DNA of 40,065 nt, taken from positions 1 to 40,065 of IMG/VR virus record IMGVR_UViG_3300025645_000166. One strand, 5' to 3'. The translations under genes were made by a program, and so were the position numbers. The stretch comes from a virus. How positions within the stretch are numbered: position 1 is the stretch's first letter; each line of letters begins with the position of its first letter. The notes beneath the pieces are model-generated. The model searched no databases and had not been told where the DNA came from. It worked only from the letters and a program-made list of their open reading frames with translations. This document shows, in pieces, positions 13,547 through 21,298 of this stretch.

Positions 13547-14302
13547 ATGAATGTGAATGCAGTCTACGCCTATGATGTCCACAGCAAGTCTGCACGTATG
13601 ATTGCAGACGAGCTTGGTATTAAGATCATCAAGCACGACTTCTCTAACTTCAAAGGTAATCAGGATAAGCTGGTTATCAATTGGGGATGTTCTGATCTCC
13701 CTCGTGAAGTGAGAGCTTGTAAGATCATCAATCCTGAGAACGGAGTACGCAATGCATGCAATAAGCTTTTCACCTTCAGAGCCCTATCTGGCAACCCTGA
13801 TATTAAGATCCCTGACTGGACACAAGAGATTGATATCGCTCAAGGATGGGCAGGTAAGGTGTTCTGTCGTACTAAGCTTACCGGACACGACGGAGACGGT
13901 ATCGTACTCGTTAACAACGGCAGAGATATTGTCCCTGCTAAACTCTACACCAAAGGAATTGGTCCAGCTGAAGATCTCCGAGAATACCGGATCAATATCT
14001 TCCGCGATCACGTTGTCACTCGGCAAAAGAAAGTTCGAGTTCGGGCGTGGCAGGGAGGATACAACGACGAAATCAAAACTACGAATGGTGGTTATGGATT
14101 TGATGTAGTCGATCAGGTTCCTCTTGGTGTCATTCCTATGGCCAAGAAAGCTGTAGCTGCATTGGGTCTTGACTTTGGTGGTGTGGATGTGGTAGTGTAC
14201 AAGGACCAGCCATACATTCTTGAGGTCAATACTGCACCGCAGCTTACACCATTTACCTGCCAGCGGCTGGCGAAACTGATCAAGGAGAAAGACAATGAAT
14301 AA
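13547..14302 (+). CDS. ATP-grasp ligase (RimK-like), 251 aa
   Basis: Motifs are those of ATP-grasp carboxylate-amine ligases: a central KVFCRTKLTGHDGDGIVL stretch (104-121) with the nucleotide-binding strand and Gly loop, EYRINIF (146-152), DFGGVDVVV (209-217) and the Mg-binding LEVNTAP (225-231). The family activates a carboxylate as acyl-phosphate and couples it to an amine, as in RimK, D-Ala-D-Ala ligase and peptide-tag synthesis. The N-terminal half (1-90) is a short pre-grasp domain. ATG 13547 follows AAGGAAACACGTCT. It ends the amidotransferase/amidoligase cassette. Confidence 0.8.
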   Translation: MNVNAVYAYDVHSKSARMIADELGIKIIKHDFSNFKGNQDKLVINWGCSDLPREVRACKIINPENGVRNACNKLFTFRALSGNPDIKIPDWTQEIDIAQGWAGKVFCRTKLTGHDGDGIVLVNNGRDIVPAKLYTKGIGPAEDLREYRINIFRDHVVTRQKKVRVRAWQGGYNDEIKTTNGGYGFDVVDQVPLGVIPMAKKAVAALGLDFGGVDVVVYKDQPYILEVNTAPQLTPFTCQRLAKLIKEKDNE

Positions 14303-14321
14303 AGAGATGTTGGAACAATAA

Positions 14322-14669
14322 ATGAAAGACAACGAATATAAAAGGTGTAATCTATGTAACTACACTGACATGGATGAGACGATCCCAAAGCGCAACTTCC
14401 GCCTAGACAAACAGACAAATGAATATCACTGCACTCAATGTATCATGTCCATTGAGGATGTTCTTTTGTACTATGACGAGAAGGAAGATGTGGCTCATGT
14501 TCCATACTGGAAGCGTGAGAAGAGGGGCGGCTTTAAGGAAGGTAATCCTGGTAACAAGAAGAACTGGGATAAGGCAACATTGGACGAACTGCTGAAAACA
14601 GATGGAGAAATTCCATTGTTAAATCAGGAGGTTGAAGAATATATGGAGGAAGATGAAAATTCTTCTTGA
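14322..14669 (+). CDS. Zinc-ribbon-like protein, 115 aa
   Basis: Two CxxC pairs, CNLC (residues 9-12) and CTQC (37-40), separated by 24 residues, indicate a zinc ribbon. The rest is basic then acidic (WKREKRGGFKEGNPGNKKNW; EEYMEEDENSS). The layout resembles small phage HNH-like or DNA-binding proteins, but no nuclease His is obvious. ATG 14322 follows a weak GGAACAAT site. The following promoter overlaps its last codons. Confidence 0.55.
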   Translation: MKDNEYKRCNLCNYTDMDETIPKRNFRLDKQTNEYHCTQCIMSIEDVLLYYDEKEDVAHVPYWKREKRGGFKEGNPGNKKNWDKATLDELLKTDGEIPLLNQEVEEYMEEDENSS

Positions 14670-14694
14670 CATTTAGAGAGATTACCATTATAGT
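14666..14694 (+). promoter_or_regulatory. Near-consensus sigma70-type promoter
   Basis: TTGACA (14666-14671) is a perfect -35 box and TATAGT (14689-14694) a 5/6 -10 box, with a 17-nt spacer. Transcription would start near 14701 and give a leader of about 18 nt before the primase-helicase ATG at 14719. The -35 box overlaps the stop codon of the upstream gene. It is the only clearly consensus bacterial promoter I found in the window, consistent with host RNA polymerase reading the replication module. Confidence 0.75.
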
Positions 14695-14718
14695 AAGAGC
14701 ATAGGGTATGGAGATCTT

Positions 14719-16332
14719 ATGCTCACTCATCAACCGTGCAGTAATTGTGGTTCATCAGACGCCCTTACAGAGTATGATGACCACAATTACTGCTTTTCCT
14801 GTAAAGAATTCAGTTGGTTAAACGATTTTAATAAAAATGACTTGACTTTTAATCATGATTGTGCTACCCTATCTCTTTTAAGTAATACTATTAGTACTCT
14901 TAAGAAAGAAAAAGAAGTAGTGAATACTTATAGTAAAGCTATCAGTGTACCTTATAGGGAAATACCTATCAGTGTACTTAATAGATATAAGATTAAAGGT
15001 AATTATGATAGTAACACTAATGATCTCTTCTCTATAGAATACCCTTATGGTACTGATGCTAGTAAGGTTAGAATAATTCCTAGAAAGGAATTCTATAGCA
15101 TTGGTAAAATGATGGATACTGATGTCTACCTATTTGGTATGGATGTCTTTAGTCCAGGTAGTGACAAAAGTATTACTATCACTGAAGGTGAGAACGATGC
15201 TATGAGTGTCCATGCTATCATGGGTACTCCTGCTGTATCCGTCAAGAGTGCCAGCACAGCACGACGAGATTGCGAACGAGCATACAAGTATCTCAACTCA
15301 TTCGATAGTATTTATCTTTGTCTCGATAATGATGGACCGGGTCAGGAAGCTGCGAAAGAAATCGCAAAGCTGTTTGATGTTAACAAGGTCTATCACGTAG
15401 AGCTAGGTGCGGGTTGTAAGGATGCCAACGACTATCTTACGCAAGGAAGGTCAGCAGAGTTCTACAAGCTGTGGAAGAACAGCAAGAGATGGTTGCCCAA
15501 AGGTATCGTCAATGCCAACTCAGAGGTTGAGGAAATCCTCAGACGATCCCATAACAGTTCTATTGCTAGCTATCCATTTCCTACTCTGCAAGAGATGACG
15601 TATGGCATTCGAGAGGGTGAAGTAATTCTCTTCACTGCTCAAGAAGGTATCGGTAAAACAGAGATCATTCGTGCTATTGAATATTCTCTGTGCAAAGAGA
15701 CAGACAAGAACATTGGTATCATTCATCTTGAAGAGGAAGAGAAGCGATCAGTTCAAGGTCTTCTATCTTACGAATTGAATGTGCCGGTTCATCTTGATGA
15801 CTCGAATGTTTCTATTGAGGAACAGATTGAAGCCTACAAGAGAATGGTTAGACAGGATGGCCGTCTGCATTACTACACTCATTTCGGTAGTGATGATCCC
15901 GACATTATTCTAGACATGATACGTTATCTTGTGTCTTCGTGTCATTGTAAGTTTGTGTTTCTTGATCACATCACCATGCTAGTGACAGGCTTTGAGGGTG
16001 AAGATGAACGAAGAAAGCTGGACTACTTATCTACACGATTGGCAATGCTCACACGAGAATTACGCTTTACACTTTTTCTTGTGTCACACGTTAACGATGA
16101 AGGAAAGACAAGAGGTTCTAGAAATATTAGTAAGGTCGCAGACCTCGTCGTCTACCTCAATCGGGACCCTGAAGCAGCCACCTTCGATAAGCGAAATACT
16201 ACAGAATTGCTTGTCAAGAAAAACAGATTTGCAGCTAAGTCAGGGCCAGCAGGATACCTTAAATTCGATCCTTCAACATATAAAATCGCTGAAGCCAGCA
16301 TAGAAGAAGTAGTTGAGGAAATGCCTTTCTAA
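14719..16332 (+). CDS. T7 gp4-like primase-helicase, 537 aa
   Basis: Domains in order: an N-terminal zinc ribbon (C7xxC10, C25xxC28) for template recognition; a TOPRIM primase core with TEGENDAMS (155-163) and LDNDGPGQEAA (202-212); then a DnaB/RecA-type helicase with Walker A EGIGKTE (309-315), HLEEEE (336-341) and a Walker B-like FVFLDHITML about residue 420. It makes RNA primers and unwinds the fork for the PolA-type polymerase downstream. The length is close to T7 gp4. Codons for about residues 30-155 are markedly A/T-rich compared with the rest. The stop overlaps the next ATG (TAATG). Confidence 0.92.
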   Translation: MLTHQPCSNCGSSDALTEYDDHNYCFSCKEFSWLNDFNKNDLTFNHDCATLSLLSNTISTLKKEKEVVNTYSKAISVPYREIPISVLNRYKIKGNYDSNTNDLFSIEYPYGTDASKVRIIPRKEFYSIGKMMDTDVYLFGMDVFSPGSDKSITITEGENDAMSVHAIMGTPAVSVKSASTARRDCERAYKYLNSFDSIYLCLDNDGPGQEAAKEIAKLFDVNKVYHVELGAGCKDANDYLTQGRSAEFYKLWKNSKRWLPKGIVNANSEVEEILRRSHNSSIASYPFPTLQEMTYGIREGEVILFTAQEGIGKTEIIRAIEYSLCKETDKNIGIIHLEEEEKRSVQGLLSYELNVPVHLDDSNVSIEEQIEAYKRMVRQDGRLHYYTHFGSDDPDIILDMIRYLVSSCHCKFVFLDHITMLVTGFEGEDERRKLDYLSTRLAMLTRELRFTLFLVSHVNDEGKTRGSRNISKVADLVVYLNRDPEAATFDKRNTTELLVKKNRFAAKSGPAGYLKFDPSTYKIAEASIEEVVEEMPF

Positions 16333-17015
16333 TGACTAATGATTATATTGTTCAAGGAGACTTTATCCCTGAAGGATGGGAAGCTCTACGGTTCTGGAAG
16401 AAAGAATATACTGACGTTGAGATCTTTCTACGTAATCAAGAGAGACAAGGTATTGAGATATACCCGGCTAAGCCTCTACGTATGAGAGCTTTGGAAACCC
16501 TTAAGCCGGGAGATGTGAAGGTGGTGATCCTTGGTCAAGACCCTTACCATACACCTGGCATGGCTAACGGTCTGGCTTTCAGTGTGCAACCGCACATCAA
16601 GAATCTACCACCTTCACTGCTGAATATCTTTAAGGAGTATTCTAATGACCTTCATTATCCCATGCCTAGGTCTGGCGATCTTAGTTGGTGGGCTTCAGAG
16701 TGTGGCATACTACTGCTTAACACAGTCCTCACGGTCGAAGCTGGTAAACCCAATTCTCATGCTGGTAAAGGATGGGAGAAGTTAACAGAAGATACAATCA
16801 AACATCTTAGTAGTCTTGGTAATCGTATTGTCTTTATGTTGTGGGGTAAGCAAGCAAATAGTTTCCGAGGATTAATTGACGAGACAAACAACTTTGTAGT
16901 GTCTAGTGCTCATCCTTCCCCGCTTGCTGCTAATCAGGCTAATCCATTTTTAGGAAGCAGACCATTTAGCAAAGCTCTGGGATATAACCCAGACATAGAT
17001 TTTAGGTTGAGATGA
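16332..17015 (+). CDS. ung: Family 1 uracil-DNA glycosylase, 227 aa
   Basis: It removes uracil from DNA. The catalytic water-activating motif GQDPYH (68-73) and the minor-groove motif HPSPLAA near residue 195 are intact, as are LLLNTVLTVE and the LWGKQA stretch. Length is normal for a family 1 enzyme. ATG 16332 shares a base with the helicase stop codon, and the gene overlaps the polymerase by 4 nt (ATGA), so it is translated as part of the replication operon. A phage-borne Ung suggests the genome is ordinary DNA, or that dUMP incorporation must be corrected during replication. Confidence 0.93.
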   Translation: MTNDYIVQGDFIPEGWEALRFWKKEYTDVEIFLRNQERQGIEIYPAKPLRMRALETLKPGDVKVVILGQDPYHTPGMANGLAFSVQPHIKNLPPSLLNIFKEYSNDLHYPMPRSGDLSWWASECGILLLNTVLTVEAGKPNSHAGKGWEKLTEDTIKHLSSLGNRIVFMLWGKQANSFRGLIDETNNFVVSSAHPSPLAANQANPFLGSRPFSKALGYNPDIDFRLR

Positions 17016-19162
17016 GAATTGTACTTGACATTGAGGCTAACGGACTAAATCCTACTGACGTATGGTGTGTTGTAACAAGGGATATTGACAATGATGAAGT
17101 GCGATTGTTCTCGGGCGAAGCGTTGCAAAAAGAGTTTCCCGTGTGGATCTCCGGAGCCGACCAGATCATTGGTCACAATTGCCTTGAGTATGATATTCCT
17201 GTTCTGCGGCGCTTGTTGGGCTGCAATATACCTGATGAGGTAGTCTATGACACACTTGTTGTTGGACGTGTTCTTGATAGCGGCAGGGCTGATGGCCATT
17301 CTCTTGAGTCGTACGGCCAGCTTCTAAAGCACCCTAAGACCGAGCATAATGATTGGTCTAAATTCTCCCCTGAAATGTTAGAGTACTGTAAGAATGACGT
17401 CGAACTTAACCTCAAACTCTATAGATACTTCGACAGAATTATTTCTCGAAACCGAGAAGCCTTTCGAAAAGCTATTGAGTGCGAGCATAGAATACAATGT
17501 ATGTGTCTTGAGATGTCCCGAAACGGGTTCGTCTTTGACATACACGGGCTCGAAGAACTCGACGCTTCACTTGCAGCTTCTATTTCTGAGCTTGACGAAA
17601 AGATCAAAGGAAGCTTTCCTGACAAAGTTGAGATCATCCAACTTAAAACCAAAACTAAAGAGAAAGTTACTCCGTTCAATCCTAGGTCTGTTAGACAAAT
17701 CGTTGAGCGACTACATGAAGCCGGATGGAAACCCTACGAACGAACTAAAACTTACATAACAAAGAAACGTAATAGGGAAAAGATTAGTGAAACACTTGAC
17801 ACATACGGCTGGAAGGTTAACGAAGCGAACCTGTCTACGTTGCCGGAAGATGCTCCAGAAGGTTGCAAGTACCTTATCGAACACATTCTCCTCTCAGCCA
17901 GACGACGAACTCTCGCCGAATGGAGAGCTGCTTTCGTTAACAGTACCGGCAGAATACATGGAAGATATAACCCGCTCGGTACAGTTACACAAAGGTGCTC
18001 CCATAGCAATCCTAATATGGGGAACATCGCAACGAAAAAAACTATTAAGTACAATTCCCAACGATTGCGAACCCTTGCTACCGACCTTGGTGGAAGGATG
18101 CGTTCGTTCTGGCTGGCACCTGAAGGGGGATGGCTCGTTGGTTTTAATTTGGAAGCTACGAACGTAACGTGTACACACCAGCACACAATGAGTATAATAA
18201 GAAGTGGGCAAAGAGAAAGCGCAGGCTTGGAGCCCTCTACCGAGACGTGGAAAAGGATCGCCGTTTACGATCCAAGTATGGCATCTCTCTTACAGACTAC
18301 AACCGAATGGTTGCAGAGCAAGAATGTAAATGTAAGTTCTGTGGTAAAGAAAAACCATTGGTGGTCGATCATTGTCATCGAACAGGGAGAGTTAGAGGAT
18401 TGCTATGCCGACACTGTAATACGAGCCTTGGGTGGTTCGAAGGTAAGCAATTGGTCATACTCTCTTACATCGGAGAACAAGAAATTCAATGAGGGTTTCT
18501 TGGTCGGAACAGATATGGAAAGCGCGCACTTAAGGATCTTCGCGCACTTAATTGATGATAAAGAATTTACTCAATCGCTAATCAGCGGAAAGAAAGAAGA
18601 TGGAACAGACCCGCATTCGGTCAACAAACGACGACTTGGTATTCTCTGCCCTGACAGAGATCGAGCAAAGACTTTCATCTTTAGTTTCCTCAATGGAGCA
18701 GGAGCAAGCAAAGTCGCAGAGATATTCGGTTGCTCATTACCGGAAGCGACGGAAGTCCTTGATGCTTATGTCAAAGCATATCCGGGACTTGAAAAACTTA
18801 AACAAGAAGTTATACCCCGAGATGCACAAAGAGGATACTTCGTCGGGATCGATGGTCGTCTTGTAAAAGCTGACAGCGAACACAAGATGATAGGCATGTA
18901 CCTCCAGAATATGGAGAGTGTCCTTATGAAGTACGCATGGATAGACTGGTATGATGAACTCTGTAAAGGTAGAATGGACGTCAGACCCGTCAATTGGGTA
19001 CACGATGAGTGGGTCACTGAGTGCCTTGGAGATGAAGGACTTGCTCACCAGGTTGGAAAAAGACAATCAGAAAGTATTAGAAGGACAGGAGAAAGGTTCT
19101 CCCTTCGCTGCCCGATGGGTGGTGAGTATAAAGTTGGAAAGAATTGGTTAGAAGTTCACTAA
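17012..19162 (+). CDS. PolA-family DNA polymerase with internal insertion, 716 aa
   Basis: A 3'-5' exonuclease domain is visible (LDIEANG with D6 and E8; GHNCLEYD, 54-61; YCKND, 125-129), then the polymerase domain: YNPLGTVTQRCSHSNPN (about 318-334), motif A LVGTDMESAHLRIFAH (from 497), motif B K553TFIFSFLNGAG and motif C VHDEW with H664-D665-E666. Residues about 378-499 do not belong to the family; they come from a 366-nt insertion (18143-18508) exactly before the motif A Asp. Without it the protein would be 594 aa, a usual size. The insertion has no in-frame stop, so the gene can in principle be translated as one chain, but activity with 122 extra residues at motif A is doubtful. Confidence 0.88.
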   Translation: MRIVLDIEANGLNPTDVWCVVTRDIDNDEVRLFSGEALQKEFPVWISGADQIIGHNCLEYDIPVLRRLLGCNIPDEVVYDTLVVGRVLDSGRADGHSLESYGQLLKHPKTEHNDWSKFSPEMLEYCKNDVELNLKLYRYFDRIISRNREAFRKAIECEHRIQCMCLEMSRNGFVFDIHGLEELDASLAASISELDEKIKGSFPDKVEIIQLKTKTKEKVTPFNPRSVRQIVERLHEAGWKPYERTKTYITKKRNREKISETLDTYGWKVNEANLSTLPEDAPEGCKYLIEHILLSARRRTLAEWRAAFVNSTGRIHGRYNPLGTVTQRCSHSNPNMGNIATKKTIKYNSQRLRTLATDLGGRMRSFWLAPEGGWLVGFNLEATNVTCTHQHTMSIIRSGQRESAGLEPSTETWKRIAVYDPSMASLLQTTTEWLQSKNVNVSSVVKKNHWWSIIVIEQGELEDCYADTVIRALGGSKVSNWSYSLTSENKKFNEGFLVGTDMESAHLRIFAHLIDDKEFTQSLISGKKEDGTDPHSVNKRRLGILCPDRDRAKTFIFSFLNGAGASKVAEIFGCSLPEATEVLDAYVKAYPGLEKLKQEVIPRDAQRGYFVGIDGRLVKADSEHKMIGMYLQNMESVLMKYAWIDWYDELCKGRMDVRPVNWVHDEWVTECLGDEGLAHQVGKRQSESIRRTGERFSLRCPMGGEYKVGKNWLEVH
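18143..18508 (+). mobile_element. 366-nt HNH-coding insertion in DNA polymerase motif A
   Basis: The polymerase alignment by eye jumps from WLVG (codons ending 18142) to TDMESAH (from 18509). The sequence between is almost filled by an endonuclease gene. It stays open in the polymerase frame for 122 codons. It lacks intein signs (first residue is Phe, no His-Asn at the end). I see no group I core, and only 42 nt lie outside the endonuclease ORF. LVG is repeated at both edges (LVGFNLEATN and LVGTDMESAH), suggesting an old target duplication. Confidence 0.65.
18169..18492 (+). CDS. Endonuclease VII-like HNH (His-Me finger) homing endonuclease, 107 aa
   Basis: The frame is shifted relative to the polymerase. 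The product shows the recombination endonuclease VII/HNH pattern: YGISLTDYNRMVAEQ, then CKFC (zinc pair), VVDHCHRTGRVRGLLC with the catalytic His, and CRHCNTSLGWF with the second zinc pair. The basic N-terminus has KKWAKRKRRLG. GTG 18169 is the first possible start; the ribosome binding site (GGAAG) is distant, so expression is uncertain. Such proteins mobilise introns or free-standing genes by cutting a target without the insert. The target is expected to be the uninterrupted polymerase motif A. Confidence 0.75.
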   Translation: MYTPAHNEYNKKWAKRKRRLGALYRDVEKDRRLRSKYGISLTDYNRMVAEQECKCKFCGKEKPLVVDHCHRTGRVRGLLCRHCNTSLGWFEGKQLVILSYIGEQEIQ

Positions 19163-19175
19163 CCTAAATAGGATG

Positions 19176-19230
19176 CCAAGGTCGCGCCTTGGACGACGAG
19201 TGAAATCGTGACAGGCGGGGAGAGACCCGC
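19176..19230 (+). other. Two hairpins between polymerase and next gene
   Basis: CCAAGG (19176-19181) pairs with CCTTGG (19187-19192) around TCGCG, and GCGGG (19215-19219) pairs with CCCGC (19226-19230). No T-run follows. The strong stems could pause or process the transcript between the polymerase and the SSB-region genes. Confidence 0.45.
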
Positions 19231-19255
19231 ACATCATAACAAAAAGGATATTAAA

Positions 19256-19522
19256 TTGGAAACTCAAAAGAAACTTTGGCACATCGCATTCAGCTTTGAC
19301 GAACCGCGACCTGGTGTCATTACTGTCCCTGCTGATGACAGTGAAGGAGCAAAGAAACTTTTCCTTGATATGGCCAAGGGTATGCGTAATGTAGAGGTCT
19401 TCGAGATCGTAGACGCTGCTACGCTCCCCAACATCCAAGATATGTTGAAAGCACAGGCTGAGGCTCACGAAGCAGCAGCTGATGATGTCTCTATTGATCC
19501 TGATAACAAGAAGCTCAACTAA
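19256..19522 (+). CDS. Hypothetical protein upstream of SSB, 88 aa
   Basis: TTG 19256 is chosen because AAAGGA lies 8 nt upstream; the open frame continues upstream to a GTG at 19208, but that would place two hairpins inside the gene. The product has a beta-alpha fold look (KKLWHIAFSFDEPRPGVITV; GAKKLFLDMAKGMRNVEVFEI) and an acidic tail (DDVSIDPDNKKLN). I recognise no family. Its place between polymerase and SSB-like gene suggests a replication accessory role. Confidence 0.55.
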   Translation: METQKKLWHIAFSFDEPRPGVITVPADDSEGAKKLFLDMAKGMRNVEVFEIVDAATLPNIQDMLKAQAEAHEAAADDVSIDPDNKKLN

Positions 19523-19538
19523 GGAGCCACGTAGACTT

Positions 19539-19976
19539 ATGGCTACACAACAGCTTTATTTCAAAGGTAAGTGCCAGTGGGCGAAGGTATTCAAAGCGGA
19601 TACTAAATTCAATCCACAGGGTGAATATAAGATCGATCTCTTCCTTGATGCAGAGAACCTGAAGAAGTTCAAAGACAGTGGACTTCAGCTCAAGCTTCGA
19701 CACAATGAGGAAGGTGATGAACCTTACGTAACCTTCAAGCGTCCTGATAAGCAGATGATTAAGGGTGAGATCGTTGATCGCGGTCGACCTCAGATCCTAG
19801 ACAAGGATAATAATACTCTGCCCGAAGACACAGTAATTGGTAACGGCAGTGTCGTTACTTGTAAGATTGTGTCGTACGATGGTGCCAAAGGTAAGGGCCA
19901 TCGGCTTGAAGCAGTTCGTATTGAAGATCTCGTTGAGTACAACGCAGACAAACCTGAAGATGGATTGCCCTTCTAA
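19539..19976 (+). CDS. Single-stranded DNA-binding protein-like, 145 aa
   Basis: The protein resembles phage SSB proteins of the T7 gp2.5 functional type: an aromatic-rich OB-fold-like core (LYFKGKCQWAKVF; GEYKIDLFLDAENL; NGSVVTCKIVSYDGAKGKG) and an acidic C-terminus ending PEDGLPF, the tail type through which SSBs bind replication partners. ATG 19539 follows AAGGAG. It lies directly between polymerase and nuclease genes. Assignment rests on context, tail and composition; sequence identity to a named SSB is not established. Confidence 0.6.
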   Translation: MATQQLYFKGKCQWAKVFKADTKFNPQGEYKIDLFLDAENLKKFKDSGLQLKLRHNEEGDEPYVTFKRPDKQMIKGEIVDRGRPQILDKDNNTLPEDTVIGNGSVVTCKIVSYDGAKGKGHRLEAVRIEDLVEYNADKPEDGLPF

Positions 19977-19994
19977 GGCATCGTAAGGACGATT

Positions 19995-20852
19995 ATGAAA
20001 AGTATCTATGGTCTATTCGGCTCGGGTGCACACGTAAGTGAGCAAGAAGCGCTTGACTTAGGAACGGCGATGGCCAGCCATGTCGAAGAGGCTATAGCTG
20101 AGAGGAGGCCCCGGGGTATTCTCCGGGCCTCCAACCTCGGTACTAAGTGCGAGCGGAAGCTTTGGTACACCGTAAACACTCCAGAGAAAGCAGAACCTGT
20201 CGAACCACATGCTCAGAATAAGTTTCTGTATGGGCATCTGATCGAAGAATACATTCTTTGGATGCTTAAGAAAGCAGGACACAAAGTTGAAAAGAGACAA
20301 GAGACAGTTGGAATTACCCTTCCCAACGGTAAGACGGTCGAAGGTCACATTGATTGTATACTTGACGGTCGCATTACTGACGTTAAGTCTGCTAACTCTC
20401 GTGGCATGGACAAGTTCAAATATCATAAACTCGAGCAGGATGATCCCTTTGGATACATCGATCAGCTTGACTTCTATCGAGCAGCGCTAGATGACGATCC
20501 TGCAGTTTCCGACAAGGACAATGTCCAATTCGTCGCAATCGACAAAGAGCTTGGACATGTCGTCCTCGACGAATACAACAGATCGCACGTATCAATAGCA
20601 GCAATTAAAGCTAAGGTACAGACTGCAGATGACATGTGTAGTTTGCCTGAGCCTCCTGCTAGGGGTTATTTTGCTGAACCTGATGGCAAAAGCGGTAACC
20701 TGCAGCTATGCATGGAATGCAGATACTGTGAATACAAGTGGACTTGTTGGCCTTCTTTAAGAAAGTTTATCTACGCAAATGGACCACGCTGGCTTGTTAA
20801 AGTTCTTAGAGAGCCTGATGTTCCAGAAGACACAAACAGGCATCGTACATAA
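19995..20852 (+). CDS. PD-(D/E)XK exonuclease with Cas4/AddB-type cysteine cluster, 285 aa
   Basis: Cys52 in NLGTKCERKLWY and three closely spaced C-terminal cysteines (CMECRYCEYKWTC, only three needed) form the arrangement of Cas4/RecB-type nucleases with a 4Fe-4S cluster. The catalytic core is GHIDC followed by ITDVKSAN, the Asp and Asp-x-Lys of the PD-(D/E)XK fold, plus QLDFYRAAL as the Q-x3-Y motif. It probably acts as a 5'-3' exonuclease in recombination or host DNA breakdown, in the place of T7 gp6. ATG 19995 has AAGGA at good distance. Confidence 0.75.
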   Translation: MKSIYGLFGSGAHVSEQEALDLGTAMASHVEEAIAERRPRGILRASNLGTKCERKLWYTVNTPEKAEPVEPHAQNKFLYGHLIEEYILWMLKKAGHKVEKRQETVGITLPNGKTVEGHIDCILDGRITDVKSANSRGMDKFKYHKLEQDDPFGYIDQLDFYRAALDDDPAVSDKDNVQFVAIDKELGHVVLDEYNRSHVSIAAIKAKVQTADDMCSLPEPPARGYFAEPDGKSGNLQLCMECRYCEYKWTCWPSLRKFIYANGPRWLVKVLREPDVPEDTNRHRT

Positions 20853-20854
20853 GC

Positions 20855-21298
20855 ATGGCTTTCCGAAAGAGAACAAAGAAGAGCCTACGCAAAGGGCTCC
20901 TTTACAAAGACAGAGAATACCGCTCTCTCCTAGAGATCAAGATGTTCAAGGAGATGGAGCGTATCAAAAAGGTAAAGATAGAATATGAAACTGCGCGCAT
21001 ACCATACACCATACGAAGATACTATGTGCCGGATTTTATCTGCCAGCGAGCAGACGGAACTACGTTCTATATTGAAGTCAAAGGGTACCTACGACCCAGC
21101 GATCGCACGAAACTTCTGGCGGTTAAGGAAGCTGTCCCCACGATCGACCTTAAGCTCATTTTTGCTCAAGATAATAAACTGTACTCTGGATCGAAGACAC
21201 GATACTCCGAGTGGGCAATGAAGAATGGTTTCGAATATGCAATAGGCCATGTGCCCAAGGAGTGGTTTAAGAATGCCGTCCCATCTATTTATAACTGA
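20855..21298 (+). CDS. T7 endonuclease I-like Holliday junction resolvase, 147 aa
   Basis: It matches T7 gp3 by its catalytic pattern: E27 in SLLEIKMF, D60 in YYVPDFI, E74 and K76 in FYIEVKGYLR, followed by DRTKLLAVKE and the typical YSGSKTRYSEWAMKNGF stretch. It cuts branched DNA such as replication and recombination intermediates before packaging. The length equals T7 endonuclease I (149 aa). The start lies 2 nt after the nuclease stop codon, and the end overlaps the next gene by 26 nt. Confidence 0.88.
   Translation: MAFRKRTKKSLRKGLLYKDREYRSLLEIKMFKEMERIKKVKIEYETARIPYTIRRYYVPDFICQRADGTTFYIEVKGYLRPSDRTKLLAVKEAVPTIDLKLIFAQDNKLYSGSKTRYSEWAMKNGFEYAIGHVPKEWFKNAVPSIYN

Noticed and set aside
14842-14870. 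Second promoter TTGACT with TACCCT inside the primase gene
   Set aside because: The -10 box is poor and the site is inside an A/T-rich coding stretch, where such matches occur by chance.
17025-17053. TTGACA at the start of the polymerase gene
   Set aside because: No acceptable -10 box at 16-18 nt; the bases encode the conserved exonuclease motif LDIEA.
18143-18508. Intein in the DNA polymerase
   Set aside because: The first inserted residue is Phe, not Cys/Ser/Thr, there is no terminal His-Asn pair, and no splicing blocks are visible. The nuclease is in another frame.
18143-18508. Ordinary group I intron
   Set aside because: Only 42 nt lie outside the nuclease gene, no conserved core sequence was found, and no U-ending exon with G-ending intron gives a correct polymerase frame. 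A compact atypical intron cannot be fully excluded.
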